From positions 34,209,909-34,273,908 of the forward strand of contig ML662442.1 in NCBI GenBank assembly GCA_007570785.1: a stretch of DNA of 64,000 nt. The letters are read 5' to 3'. The notes under the pieces were generated by a model that ran no database searches, was not told the origin of the DNA, and saw only the letters and a list, made by a program, of their open reading frames with translations. Origin of the DNA: Antilocapra americana (taxonomy: Eukaryota; Chordata; Mammalia; Artiodactyla; Antilocapridae). A program made the translations under genes and the position numbers. Below are positions 1 through 11,699 of this stretch, in pieces (within the stretch, counting starts at the first letter, position 1; each line of letters begins with the position of its first letter).

Positions 1-2202
1 TGAGAGAGTTTCCAAATGTTTTTGATATTACTGTTACTGATTTAGAGAACATTACCTACTTTTTAGAGGCTTTACTTTGAAGAAAAGAAACCACCAAAAA
101 ATGCTGCTTTTCAATTGCCTGACTGGTAAATTTTCTCATTTATGTCTCTGCAGTAGATAGATGTTTGGGCGTGATATCAAGAGAACAGTTTGGTTCTTTA
201 TGTTGTTGGGCAAATTTCTTGTCTTTTAAAAATTCTTGACTGTATCTGTCTGCAAAATAGAAATACATCTGCTATACAGAGGATTTTCAAAAACAAGAAT
301 TAAATGAAATAAACTATAATATACTGCCATCCACAGTGCTTGACCTAGTCAAATAGTTAATTTTCTTTATCTGTCTTGGTAAGTTGGATAAAAACAGAGC
401 ATTGTGAATGCTGAAATTCGACTATCTCATTCTTTTAGCGGGATCCTATGAATAGATTTGGTTTTGGTCATTGTGGATTGATCTCCCTCTTGAGATGACG
501 TCTCCAGGCTGACAAGTTTCATGTTTTGAATAAAATGTGGAACTGTGCATTTAAAATTCCAGCTATGGGTTTTCCTTTTACTTTGAAATGTTCCTATATG
601 TGGAAAGTGAAAGAAAAAATTGAGGCAGCTGCCTGAATAATTTCAGGCAAACCAAAAAGAGGCTATCATTGTGTGGATCATTATACGTGAAAGTGGTCCT
701 TAACCTATCTAGAGAATTGCTATAGTTCCATTCTGCTTTGATAGAAGTGCATCACCTTAGAATTGGAGAAATGTAAGGATAGTATTTTAGCCAAATTTTA
801 ATTTTAAACTATTCTCTCATGAGCTTCCTTGCTTCATTGGTTTAGTAACTTCATGGATTTACTTATTTACCTTATTCTCTTCTACCTTTTGCCCTACCCT
901 ATTGGGGAACAAGGCGATATACACTATTTTATGCTGAGTTTCAAAAAAAAAGATGACTAGTGCTTTGAAAATATTTCTTGGAGGACCAAGCTGTTTGTAT
1001 TTCCCTGGGGAGCTAAGAATAGGTGATGGGAGAACTTTGTGATCTCAATTTCTGCTTCATGAATCTCAACATAGTACTCTTAAAAAAAAGAAAAGTCAGC
1101 TATAATGGATACATTAATTACTCAGAGAAATAGAGTTTTTCTGAATGGAAACATTGAAGATTATCTATATAACAACTAAAACTTTGGAATGGAGATGAAA
1201 AATACTGTCAAATATTTGGATATTGTTTCTACAAAATAAAAAAGCATGAGATATTTTAAAATATTCAGGAATTTGGACCTCTAATAGCTAGAGCACCCAA
1301 ATCTTATGTTACAACATCAATGTATTTGTTTTGTAAGGAACATCTATCCAGAATGAGGGTATTTCAAAAGAGTAGGTTCTGTGGAAGATTCTAATCAGGT
1401 ATGTTGTGAAGGTTTTTTTTTTTTTTTTTTTTTTTGTAGTTTTTTTTAAGATGTGGATGCCTAACATAGGAAGGCAGTTGGAAATTCAGACAAAATGTTT
1501 GGTTTATTGGAACAAGTCTTATACTATGACATTTAAAATCTAGGATTCTGTGCTGATGAGTGGTGAGACTTTGGAAAAGATATTTCTCTTGTGCCTCAGG
1601 ATTGTCAGCTGTGGTGTGTAGTTGTGAGAGAGGGCTCTGGATTCAGAATTAGCCAATGGGAAGAGAGGTGGGGCCTCAGGTAACTATCTCCCAACACTGC
1701 TATGCTCCCAACCCCATTGTGATAAGAACACTTTCTCTTCCAGGTCCATTTAATTTAAAAATATTTGTTAGACTTGAGGACTGTGAGACCAGATGATAGG
1801 TCATAGAAAACTCAATTGAAAAAAAGTGGAGAGGTTGAAAACATCAAAACTGTGGGAATACTCGAGTAATGAGTTTGGATACACATGTACATATTCACAC
1901 TTACTCAAGAGAGCTTCCAAAAGAGAGAAATGGAAAAAAGCTGGAAGGAATAGCTGAAAATTAGGGCAGAATGAAAGAGAAAGTGATACAATGGAGGAAG
2001 AGAAAATGACCAAGAAGAAAGAAAGAAATAACTATTAGTGTTTCATCTTCAAACCAGAATATGCAAGGAGAGAGAGAATCAGAAGGTAGAAAAACAGTTA
2101 AGAACTCCTACATTTTCTGAAAGGAGAGAGAAAAGTAAGAAGATCCTTAAAGGCAACTTCCAAGATAGGAGCTCAGAGAACTGAATACTGAACCCTATAC
2201 CT
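1..2202. other. Unassigned AT-rich non-coding stretch
   Basis: No gene, RNA or repeat family was recognised here. Open frames are short, lack family signatures and are interrupted in all frames. The segment 1795-2140 is notably purine-rich (GGAGA and GAAAG runs), which may simply be drift around A-rich repeat tails. A poly-T run is listed separately. Confidence 0.5.
1413..1435. repeat. Poly-T homopolymer (T23)
   Basis: A run of 23 T, then GTAG and a further T-run. It could be the A-tail of a decayed minus-strand retroelement, but no recognisable element body adjoins it. It is likely length-variable. Confidence 0.9.
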
Positions 2203-2473
2203 TTTTAAAAAATTGAAGCATATTTGATTTACAGTGTTGTAAAAGGGGAAGGAGGGGGTAAATTAGGAGTTTGGGATTAACATATACACACTACTATATG
2301 TAAACTAGGTAACTAACAAGGAACTATTGTATAGCACAGGGAACTATACTCAATATTTTGTAATAACCTATAAGGCAACAGAATCTGAAAAAGAATATAC
2401 ATTTTCTTTTTCCCTTTGCTATACACCTGAAACTAACTCAGTGTTATAAATTTATACTTCAATAATATGTTAA
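2203..2473 (+). mobile_element. Artiodactyl L1 (L1-BT type) 3' end
   Basis: From about 2241 the sequence matches the L1 3'-UTR type common in bovids: TTAGGAGTTTGGGATTAACA, then TATAGCACAGGGAACTATAC, AATAACCTATA and ACACCTGAAACTAACTCA, running into an AT-rich tail near 2473. Just before it (2203-2240), TTGAAGCATATTTGATTTAC reads as the same kind of 3' end on the opposite strand. Two truncated L1 ends may therefore abut here. The family is recognised from memory; the exact subfamily is not assigned. Confidence 0.72.
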
Positions 2474-2639
2474 AATGAAGTTAGTAGTTATACTGGTTAG
2501 TGTCAAGTGCTATGGCTCAACCACAAGTGAAGTTTATTTTTCACTCCGTCCAGAGTGGATGCTCCTTTGTTCTAGGTTGGGAGGAGGAGGGAGGACTCTC
2601 CTTAGGTTGTCTTCAGGGAACATGGATGCCAGTGACTCT

Positions 2640-2840
2640 ACCACTTTTAATACGTGAAGTGTGCTCATGCTCTGGTTATCAGCATCTCATGCAGGGGAAG
2701 GGGAAAGTTTCTCAGGACGTTTTACACTCCAGGCCTGGAAAGGAAAGGCAGCAATCATTCCTGCATACTTGCTATTGGCTGGAACCCAGTCTTGTGACCC
2801 CAGTGCAAAGCAGAGGGTCTTGGGAAATGTAGTCTAGCCG
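2640..2840 (+). repeat. Old interspersed repeat, family unassigned
   Basis: Contains TATTGGCTGGAACCCAGTC followed by GGGAAATGTAGTCTAG. This motif pair recurs at 4229-4295 (CTATTGGCCTAAATCTGGTC and GGAAAATGTAGTCCATAG). The pairing is typical of an old mammalian LTR-type repeat. I cannot name the family securely, and the limits are approximate. Confidence 0.4.
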
Positions 2841-2912
2841 AAGAGGAGAACGTACTCTGATGATAGCTAGCAGTGTCTGTCATAGTTGCTGACATTTAAA
2901 ACTCACAGATTT

Positions 2913-2958
2913 CTCACACACACACATTCACACACGCACACATTCACACACGCACACT
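2913..2958. repeat. Imperfect (CA)n microsatellite
   Basis: CACACACA tracts interrupted by ATTCACACACGCACAC motifs repeated twice. A compound simple repeat, likely polymorphic. Confidence 0.9.
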
Positions 2959-3196
2959 CCAATTTCTAGCTTCCCCTAAAATGGAAAGACCTGACCGTTC
3001 TGATCAGATTCCACATGACAACAGTTGGATGGAACCAAGTAGTAGCTCCCCTTTGGAAGGAGCATCCTGTCTCCAGGTTGCTGTCATCCTCACCACTTCT
3101 ATTTTTGTCCCAAACCTGGTCCTACTTCACTTCCTCCAAGCATTATTGACTCAAGCGTGCAGGGAGTATACAGTTAGAGGCTTTCTTACAGTGTAG

Positions 3197-3411
3197 TGCT
3201 TAGTCACTCAATCGTGTCTGACTCTTTACAATCTTGTGAACTGTAACCAACCAGGCTCCTCTGTCCATGGGATTCTCCAGGCGAGAATACTGGAGTGGGT
3301 TGCCATTTCCTCCTCCAGGGGATCTTCCCAACCCAGGGATGGAACCCATGTCCCCTTCGAGTCTTTCATTGCAGATGGATTCTTTTACTGCTGAGTCACC
3401 AGGGAAGTCCT
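3197..3411 (-). mobile_element. Bov-tA type SINE
   Basis: Reads on the minus strand as a ruminant tRNA-derived SINE. In + orientation the 3' part is GTGCTTAGTCACTCAATCGT, the middle is CTGTCCATGGGATTCTCCAG and GAATACTGGAGTGGGTTGCC, and the element ends at ACCAGGGAAGTCC, the complement of the usual head. It is near full length (about 215 bp). No clear TSD was seen. Confidence 0.9.
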
Positions 3412-3917
3412 TGGTTCATTAAAACAAATGAAAACAACAGCTAAAACATGAAATTTTAAAAAAGGTTCTTTAGACTTTCTATACTACCCCAAAGTATGAT
3501 AATTTACTTTTTTTGTTTGATTATAATCTTGGTCAAAATCTTTTCTTTAAACATATGTCTTCTGATGGAACTCAGAATTATCTTTTTTCTATAAATCTCA
3601 CAATATCACTTCTATAATGTTCAACATTTTTTTTAAATAAAAGGAGCATTTAAAGACATTTATAAAGCACCTTGAAGGAAGAATCCTTTAGATATTAATG
3701 ACTTTGTTCCCAACATCCCAGATATCTCATTCACATCTGATTTTTAGTGACTCATCCTTATCAAATTGTTCCAAAGTATTCAAGTTAGTTTTTACAGAGA
3801 AACTTTCTATTTTACATTCCTATTTTGTTGGGTGAAATAATATTTTGAAAAATCATATAATTTACAATAACAAACACATTTGTCATAAGTAAGTTTGAAG
3901 ATAAGCACAACTGACTT

Positions 3918-4330
3918 TTGGAAAGTATGTTAGTTCAGGTAAGACTAAGTTGCTATAACAAAAAAGTTCAACATAGAATAGTTTTACTGTGATAGAAGCA
4001 TTGATATGTTTTCTCAGGTTTCAAAGACAGGTGAGTAGTTCAGGGTGAGCAAAAAGTAACCCTTGATGTAATTCTTGTTTTGTTTGTTTGTTTGTTTATT
4101 TAAAGATAAACTGTGATATATCTACATTCAGTCCAAAAATTAGAGAAGAAGAAAGGAGAGAGTCCAATGCAAACAATACTATATAGGAGACAACTGTGAG
4201 GTTGTACTTTTCATTACTACTCACATTCTATTGGCCTAAATCTGGTCTCCTAGCCTTGGATAGCTACAAGATGGCTGGAAAATGTAGTCCATAGCTGGCC
4301 ATGTATTAACATAAAGAGGAAACTTCTACC
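3918..4330. repeat. Old LTR-like repeat, family unassigned
   Basis: Begins with AAGACTAAGTTGCTATAACA, like the start of old mammalian LTRs read antisense. It ends with CTATTGGCC and GGAAAATGTAGTCCATAGCT, shared with the piece at 2640-2840. It is interrupted by a GTTT-rich simple tract at 4076-4100. Family and strand are uncertain. Confidence 0.35.
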
Positions 4331-4407
4331 ACTGAAAGGAGAGGATGAATCTTGGCATTAGCAGTCTCTGACCCCACAAACATGGAAGTGAGTCTTGTGT
4401 ACTATTG

Positions 4408-4862
4408 TATCAGTTAGATTTTGCTGCACAACAAACCTTCCCAAACTTAGCTGTAACAACAAACATTTATTATTCCTCATGATCCTATGGGTTTGTTTAG
4501 TACTTCTGGTCTGGTGGCTTAATGGGGGCTGTATGATCTAGGGCGGTCTCATTAAGATGATTTATTTCTGATTCATTTGGCCTCTCTTACCCTGATAAGC
4601 TGGCCCAGGATTCTTTTTATAGGTACCTCAAGTCTATAAAGCAAGAAGAGGGCAAGTTTCACAGAATAAGCAGTTTTAAGCTTCTGGTTATATATATTTG
4701 CTGAAGTCCCATTGACCAAGGCAAGTCATATGGCAATTCCAAGATGCAAGGGGAGTAGAAAGATAGACATCGTCTTATGATGGCAGAGGCAGCAATATCA
4801 TATTGCAAAGAGGAGTACACACAAGAAAGGGAGGAATTTGTGATCATTTTTGTCATTTACCA
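4408..4862 (-). repeat. Ancient LTR-type repeat, antisense
   Basis: In + orientation it opens with GTATCAGTTAGATTTTGCTG and CACAACAAACCTTCCCAAAC, continues with AACAAACATTTATTATT and TGATCCTATGGGTTTG, and closes with GACCAAGGCAAGTCATATGG and ATATTGCAAAGAGGAG. This order matches an old mammalian LTR family read in reverse (ERVL/MaLR class by general appearance). It is degraded and no viral genes are attached. Class is moderately supported; the exact family is not assigned. Confidence 0.5.
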
Positions 4863-5209
4863 CAGCTAAGAAGCAATCTGTTAACTCTGAGGGTTCAGTG
4901 TTTTTTTAATAGAGAGTATTGGGTACCCAGGCTAGTCTGTTAAATGAAAATCAGACAATAAAGCTTCTATCCTTTTGTTACGTTTGTTCCTCAAAAGAGA
5001 AACAATTATTTACCTCTACTCCTACTTAGAAATAAATAGGGAAGGATTGTTTAGGTAAGAACACCAAAGTGCAAACTACAATAAAAAGGGTTATAACTAG
5101 AATACATTGTGATTAAGAACTACTTTCATTAGAAACATAAATAACATGAAAAGCCAAGTACAGACTGATTGTCTATGTAGCATATTTAGCCAGAATGGGT
5201 TATATACCC

Positions 5210-5834
5210 TCAAACCCCTGAAAATCAATAAGAAAAAGATAACTCAATAGAAATATGGGGAAAAAAATACCCCAAGAGTCATTTCAGGGAAGAGGAAACT
5301 CAGAGGCCAATGGACAAATGGAAAAAAGCTCAACCTTATAAGACACTGAGGAAGTGCCCATTGAACTCTGAATCAAATACCATTTCAGCTCTTAAGATTG
5401 GCAAAAATTAAAAAGCCAGACAATGAATGTTGTAAAGGATATGAAGCAATAAGCACTCATGTATTTTGGACAGGAAATAGTATAAATAGTTTGGAAAATT
5501 ACTTGGCACTATTTTGTAGAGTTAAAAATATGCATATCCTATGACCTAGAAAATTACTCCTAGATAAACAGAGTAATTTCTACCCATGTGCACCAGGAAA
5601 TGTGTACGATAATGTTCCCAGCAGAGCAATGCATGTGAAAGTAAATGTTTGGAAACAACCTAAATGTTCATTGACATGAGACTAGATAAATATTTTTTGT
5701 CTTTTTCATGCCATGTCAGTTATACAGCTGTGAAAGTCAATTAATCATAGCTACTATATATATGTGTATATACAAAATAAACAATAAGTATCAGTGTGAG
5801 TGGGAAAAACCTATTTCAACAGGATAAATATAAA
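5210..5834 (+). mobile_element. Old L1 (L1M) ORF2 end and 3'-UTR fragment
   Basis: Shows the ordered landmarks of the L1 ORF2 end: AATCAATAAGAAAAAGATAA, GGCCAATGGACAAATGGAAA, TTGGCAAAAATTAAAAAGCC, then CCTATGACCTAGAAAATTAC and GGAAACAACCTAAATGTTCA, which are old forms of 'pantropic' L1M text. Reading frames are destroyed. A CHR SINE interrupts it at 5850-6180. The sequence after that SINE (6196 to about 6420) may be the rest of the same L1 3' end. Confidence 0.75.
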
Positions 5835-5849
5835 GTGAGCATCTTTTAT

Positions 5850-6180
5850 ATTTTTAATTTTTAATTAATTAATTTATGTTTAATTTTTTGCTTGCATTGG
5901 GTCTTCGTGGCTGAGTGCAGACTTTCTCTGGTTGCCGAGAGCTGGATCTAATCTTTGTGGCGGTGCATGGACTTCTCATACTGGTGGCGTCTCTTATTGC
6001 AGAGCACAGGCTCTAGGTGTAGGGGCTTCAGTCATTGCAGCTCTTGGGCTCAGTAGTTGTGGCGCACAAGCTTAGCTGCTCCATGGCATGTGGAATCTTC
6101 CTGAACCAGGAATCAAACCTGTGTCCCCTGTACTGGCAGGTGAATTCCTGTGCTCTGTACCACCAGGGAAGTCTTCCAAT
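5850..6180 (-). mobile_element. CHR-type tRNA-derived SINE
   Basis: A cetartiodactyl CHR SINE on the minus strand. In + orientation it runs from an AT-rich tail (5850-5890) through TTGGGTCTTCGTGGCTGAGT, GGTTGCCGAGAGCTGGATCT, GGGCTCAGTAGTTGTGGCGC and AACCAGGAATCAAACCTGTG to ACCACCAGGGAAGTC. It is flanked by a diverged 15-bp duplication, GTGAGCATCTTTTAT (5835-5849) and GTGAATACCTTTTAT (6181-6195). The 12/15 match fits an old insertion into the surrounding L1. Confidence 0.82.
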
Positions 6181-6195
6181 GTGAATACCTTTTAT

Positions 6196-6420
6196 TTTAA
6201 AAAAAAAATGTTTTTGTGTTAAAAAAAATACAAAAGCAATATATTGTTAAGGGATGCATGTATATGTCATAAAAACATTGAACTAAAAACAGAATGAAGA
6301 ACAATTCAGGATGGTGGTGTGGGGACAAGATGGGATGCATGAGAATGTGAATGGTATTGCACTGTGTGTCCTTTGGTGTGTATGTACAATTTATAGCTTT
6401 AAGAAAAAGGATGGTGGCTT
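6196..6420 (+). mobile_element. Probable continuation of the interrupted L1 3' end
   Basis: Follows directly on the CHR SINE target duplication. It contains A-rich runs and GGGATGCATGTATATGTCAT, GATGGTGGTGTGGGGACAAG, which resemble decayed L1M 3'-UTR text. The assignment rests mainly on position. Confidence 0.35.
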
Positions 6421-6949
6421 GTTGGCTAGTATTTGCTTAGAGTTTTTAGTCAGAAGTTCTAAAAATATTTCATTAAACTTCCATTACTCCTGAGAGTTTC
6501 AGAATAGAATTAACGCCCCTTGCTTTAAGCAAAGAGGGTCTTTGAATTCAGTGACTTAAAAAATATTGACCATTAATTTTGCATTCTACTTCATATTCCA
6601 GTGATTATGTTAATATTAAATTTAAGCCATTGTCATAAATATTAGTAGAATTTAAGTTTTAATGAAATTAGCCATTTAATTCTATGGCTTTAAGGACTCC
6701 CCAGCAAACCATAGTATATTTCACATGGTAAACACAGGTTTACTATACTATAAAAAGAGGCAGTATTTAAAGTTTTAAATTCTGTGATGGTTGTAGAATA
6801 ACCGAAAAAGCAAAGTAGAGAGCCTTAAAAAGGAGAGACAAAAAATTACTGTAATTTTGAAGGTATCAAAGAAAGACAGACCCTTACTTTGTATGTAGTA
6901 TTATCATGTCATGTATGACACTATTATAATTGCTTGTTTCATTGGCTGC

Positions 6950-7045
6950 ATGCCCTCCTAGAATGTAAACTCTGGTCAGAGTTGTTAATTTTTTCATCCT
7001 TGTATGACAACAAAATTAGCAGCACACAGAATGCTCTATAGGAAT
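6950..7045. repeat. Possible L2 3'-end fragment
   Basis: CCTAGAATGTAAACTCTGGT followed by CAGAGTTGTTAATTTTTTC resembles the L2 segment whose consensus tells of 'gaatgtaagctccatgagggcaggg'. Short and diverged. Confidence 0.35.
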
Positions 7046-9639
7046 TATCTTGGCTCACTTTCTAATTGCAGACTATCATATTGCAATTTTGGCAGACAAA
7101 TCCTGGTGGAGGAAGGACCATGAGCTGGCCCCTTCCTCTGAGATCTCATCAGTAACAATTGCTGTTTCCTTGTTGGCATCAAGCAGTGATACGCTCTCCT
7201 TAGCTCATTCTGAAGTGAGTGGACATGAGCCTGTGTCTTAATACCACCCAGAGTGACTAGTAGCTTCAACAGAATGTAGTGGATAGCAACAGAGTATATA
7301 GCTTACTCAGGAGGTAAGTTGCTCTCCAGTCAGCAGTCCAAATGCATACTAACTGCTTCGCTGAATTCTCATTCTGACTTCAATATGGCGATGGCCATCT
7401 TTCTCCTACCACCCTATGACAGTTCAAGGATATCGAGATTCTAGAGTCAAGAGATTGTGGCTGCAGAAGTGAAGGGAATCCCGTTTATCGACAGTCTACA
7501 TTCTGCCTTTGAAGTCATAATTTTCCATCTTATGATCTATGTAATTTCCATATAATTAACAAAAGGACCACCTTCCCCCTTCATTGAATACCAGCTCCAA
7601 CAGGACAGTCACATAGGAACAAAAATGTTTAGCCTCAGTACAAGAGATGGACTAATTTGGGGAGAATAGGGGCTGGAGGGAACATGAATAGCACGATTGG
7701 CAGGGTGGGGGGCATTTTCCATAGAGGTGGTTTTGATAAATATTTGTTGAGGAAACAAATTTTAAAGGGCTAGTAGAAAGTATTGAGTACACTGCAGTGA
7801 TCAGAAGATGCAAAAGAAAATTAAGGAATGAAAACATACAAAGTAAAAAAGTAAGCAAACCAAATTTTATAAAACAGTAATATTGAACAAATTATTACTA
7901 TTAATCTTTCATTGCCAACCTTTTTTTAAACCATAGTTGAGTGTGATTCTACTAATGGGGTGTACCAACCTTCTGATGGGGACTTTTTCATAACCTAATG
8001 AAACAACACTGCAAACAGGAAAACAGCTCAGTGGTTGCCAAGGGGGAAAGAGAGTGTAGGCACACCAACTTGGATGTTTTTCAAGTTTGATGTGTATATT
8101 TACTTTAGAGAACACATGAACAATTAAGAGAGTATTCCTTAGATTTGGCTTGAGGCTAGTGATAGCCTCATGTCAAGAGGCTAGTTAAATGGGCATATCA
8201 CTTCCACTGTTTTGTTTGTTCGTGTTTTTTTTCTTTTAATAGGAAGGGAGAATTATAGAAAATCTGGGGATAAGAATTATTCATTCACCCAACACACATT
8301 TATTGTACATTTCTACATGAAATAATCTGTGGGGTTCTGGGGATATGAGGACTATTTAGACACAGTCCACTATTTCCAGTAGCCTAGCATCTAATGCAGA
8401 TAATGTACATTAGGGTGAACATAAAGGACTTCAAAAGGGTTAAATAACAAAAGCAAACAAAAACTATGGGAATATGCAATGGTTAAGATCTATAAAATCT
8501 GAACAGTAATTGTAAAATAGAAATTGATAGACTTGAGGGTTAGAATACTATGATGATTGGCAACTGTTTGTGAGTAATCTAAAAACTGATACAAAACAGG
8601 TATCAGTGGAATAGATTATGTAATAATTCCTGATTAAAACTGTGTAGAGCTCTATGGTTGCAGAAATGGTATCTTCTCAGAGAAGGGTACAAGGCTCACA
8701 GCAAAGAGCATTTTCTGAATGTACTTTGTGGAAACAGGATCAAGAAATCTGAGATAACTAGAGAGAAGGAAATTGGAGAGAAGAGAGAAGGAAGGCCAGG
8801 CAGCCTATAGTTACAGAGGGAAAGCTTACAGTATTTTATCCTTATTGGTATCAGGAATAACAAGAAATAATGATATTGAGGTAATGATTTTCTGGAACTG
8901 TAGTAAAGTCCAAGTACATAGGTGGGTGAGAGCCAAGAGAACGGGTGAGCAGAGCAGAATGCTGAGAAAAGCTGACAGTGAGACTGACGGGGGACAAACC
9001 ACAATATTTCAGAGGAAAACTTGTATGCAAGTTTGAACTGTAACATCAGTGGACATGCTGTTTGCTTTGCTGGAGAAATGATTGTACCAACTTATGATTA
9101 ATATTTAAATAAATACCTTTTATAATTTCATATTTGAAAAGTTGAAATTGGAATGTGACAGAGTATTTGGGGCTAAATGTATATGTAAGGGGTTATTACT
9201 ATACCACTGTCATTGGTTCCTCCCTTCCCATCTGAGGTAGAACAAAATAAACCCAAAATGCATCTACTGAAAAGTAATGAGAATTCTAATTCATTCTATA
9301 CACAGTCATTAATGGCTTGTTATGGGTAAAACATTGTTCTGGATTAGGAAGCTACTGTAGTATTATGTTACTTTAATTCTTCTTAAGCATTTTGATGTCT
9401 TTCATTTATGGTTACTGTGTTGCTAGTGCTTTTTATAAAGAGAAGGGTATACAACACACGAGTGTTTGGTAAACATTAGTTTAATTCCCAGTCAAATTCT
9501 ACCCAATTTCTCAGACTAAATAAAATAAAAATGGTAGGCCTCCATGGGCATGTGATGATCATACTACGTCATAGTTTAATATTTTTCAGATCAGAAAAGT
9601 AGCAGGTAGATCTAGTTTCCCACCAATGGCCATCTTTCT
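7046..9639. other. Unassigned non-coding stretch
   Basis: No gene or RNA recognised. Open frames of 60-116 codons occur on both strands (for example 8696-9046 minus) but show no domain and overlap each other. A weak L2-like piece lies near 8280-8345 (TTCATTCACCCAACACACAT...). Part of 7960-8050 (CAGCTCAGTGGTTGCCAAGG) looks like an old L1 3' UTR. Nothing else stands out. Confidence 0.45.
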
Positions 9640-10020
9640 CTTCTATCCATTTTCCCAGTTAAAAAAACATTTCTTTCCTTAGACTCTTTTGAAAATAGAG
9701 TTGGTCATATAATCATTGTTTACCAGTGAGACGTAAGAAGAAATCTGATGGGAAAAGACTGAAACTTCTATGATGTCTTTTAGCCTTTGTTTTCCTCTAT
9801 TTCCTCCCAGGAATATGGCCATAATGTATCGGTCATCTTGCAGCCATGAGGATGTGACAGCGTTTGAACCAGGGCAGAGAGAAAGACAGCAGGATGGGTC
9901 TCTGGCATTGTGGTGCCACTTACTCTAGTCCTTGCACCTTAAGACTAGCATGTTAAGTGAAAAAAATAAATTTCTATTTGGCTTGGTCTCTGTGGTCAGG
10001 TTTCCATTTCATGGAATTTA
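9640..10020 (+). repeat. Ancient LTR-type repeat, MaLR/ERVL class
   Basis: Landmarks in order: GTTGGTCATATAATCATTG, ACCAGTGAGACGTAAGAAGA, TTTCCTCCCAGGAATATGGC, CAGCCATGAGGATGTGACAG, then AATAAATTTCTATTTGGCTT before CTGTGGTCAGGTTTCC. The order (target text, GTAAG, AGCCATGAGG, polyadenylation-like AATAAA, TTGGCTT) is that of old mammalian MaLR/ERVL LTRs. No internal retroviral sequence adjoins it, so it is a solo remnant. Confidence 0.45.
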
Positions 10021-10659
10021 AGAGAGGGACAAAACAATAATCGTAGAGGAAGAAGTGGGAAAAAAAAATCGGCCAAAACACAACACAGTAGAAAACTATT
10101 TTCTCATATTCCAAATTCATATAAATTTTTATGAAGTAGTAGATATTTCTACCTAATGAGTTATAGCTTATTCAGTAAGTACTGTTGTTCACTGATTCTA
10201 AGATGTACCTTTTTTCGTATTTTTATATATTTTTATCACTGACATTGGATGTTTTTCAATTGCTGTTGCCTGGGTGGCACTCCTATTGTGGATGTTATTA
10301 TTTGCACACCTGCAGAAGAACTAGCAGATGAGTGTTAGGGGCTTGAAAGAAAATTCTGAACATAATGATAGAGCTTTCTTGTAAGAAATTCTGCATCATC
10401 ATGGCTCTCAATCGCACAGATGATGCCACTGTGGGGAAAACAGAGCTGTTAACAATTCTCATACAAAACATGGTAAGAGAGTTGAACTATGCAAAAGCTT
10501 TTCAAATGCCTTAACCTACCAATTTTGCTGATGTTTTCCTTCTTATAGATGCATACGAGTAATGTATGATCCAGAATAAATTTAAATGGGCTTGTTTAGT
10601 ATGTATAAAATTAAAATTCAAAGAGAAGAAAAGAAAAGAAGGGTAATAATTTAATTTGC

Positions 10660-10935
10660 AGAAGGCAGTGGTAACCCACTCCAATACTCTTGCCTGGAAA
10701 ATCCCATGGACGGAAGAACCTGGTAGGTTGCAGTCCATGGGGTTGCTAAGAGTCGGACACGACTGAGCAACTTCACTTTCACTTTTCACTTTCACGCGTT
10801 GGAGAAGCAAATGGCAACCCACTCCAATGTTCTTTCCTGGAGAATCCCAGGAACGGGGAAGCCTGGTGGGCTGCCGTCTATGGGGTCGCAGAGTCAGACA
10901 TGACTGAAGTGACTTAGCAGCAGCAGCAGCAGCAG
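10660..10935 (+). mobile_element. Bov-A2 SINE (dimeric)
   Basis: Two related monomers: the first at 10660-10796 (GGCAGTGGTAACCCACTCCA, GTCGGACACGACTGAGCAAC), the second at about 10797-10917 (GGAGAAGCAAATGGCAACCC, GGCTGCCGTCTATGGGGTCG). They are joined by a TTCACTTTCACTTTTCAC linker and end in a (CAG)n tail. This is the standard Bov-A2 arrangement; Bov-A units derive from the BovB LINE 3' end. Confidence 0.92.
10918..10935 (+). repeat. (CAG)6 tail of the Bov-A2 SINE
   Basis: Six CAG units at the SINE 3' end. SINE-tail trinucleotides of this type are often length-polymorphic. Confidence 0.9.
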
Positions 10936-10943
10936 TCATTCTT

Positions 10944-11160
10944 TGTTGTATTAGTTACCAAATTGTGTCCGATTCTTTTGTGACCCCATGGACTGTAGCC
11001 TGCTAGGCTCCTCTGTCCATGGGATTTCCCAGGCAAGAATACTGGAGTGGGTTGCCATTTTCTTCTTCAGGGGATCTTCCTAACCCAGGGATCAAACTCC
11101 CATCTTCTGCATTGGCAGGCAGATTCTTTACTGCTAAGTCATCTGGGAAGCCCCATTTAA
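10944..11160 (-). mobile_element. Bov-tA type SINE with 8-bp TSD
   Basis: Minus-strand ruminant SINE. + strand landmarks are ATTGTGTCCGATTCTTTTGT, CCATGGACTGTAGCCTGCTA, GGCAAGAATACTGGAGTGGG, GGCAGGCAGATTCTTTACTG and CATCTGGGAAGCCCC. It is flanked by perfect TCATTCTT at 10936-10943 and 11161-11168. It lies in opposite orientation to the Bov-A2 only 8 bp away, so transcripts could form a SINE hairpin. Confidence 0.92.
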
Positions 11161-11699
11161 TCATTCTTAGTGGCATATGAAATCATGGGTTGTTTTATAA
11201 GATATCACATCATAGGTTTGATGACATACCATAAAGGTCTGCTCAGCCTGGAGTAACAGTTGGGCTTTATTTTCAGGGCATGATGTTGTATTAATAATAG
11301 AACATAGGCCTTAGGGAAAAAGAGGCCAAGGTAACAGTGTCCCAAAGTGACATTTTGTGGCTGTGTGCAAAGGGCCTAGCAGAATGCCTGGCAGTTATAT
11401 TGCCTTAGAGACTCATCCTGTGAATTGCTCTAAATTCTGGGGTAAATCCAGATGCCAGATCCCAAACTTTACAGGCAAATGATACATATTTGTAGGATGA
11501 AGTGATTTCTAAAAATTCAAATCAGTTTCATATACCATGCAGGTTTGTATGGTATTTTTAACTTCTCTTCAAGTGCAATGTTTTTGGATAATATATTTAT
11601 ACTTTTGCCTTCTAGAATTTGTGCATCTGAACTGAATTTCAGTAACTATATTGCCTTTTCTCATATAGAGTAGGTTTTAATATGCTTATTTTAAAAGGG

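Noticed and set aside
10660..11160. tRNA genes
   Set aside because: The SINEs are tRNA-derived but no intact cloverleaf with both A and B boxes and an anticodon loop was seen here or elsewhere.
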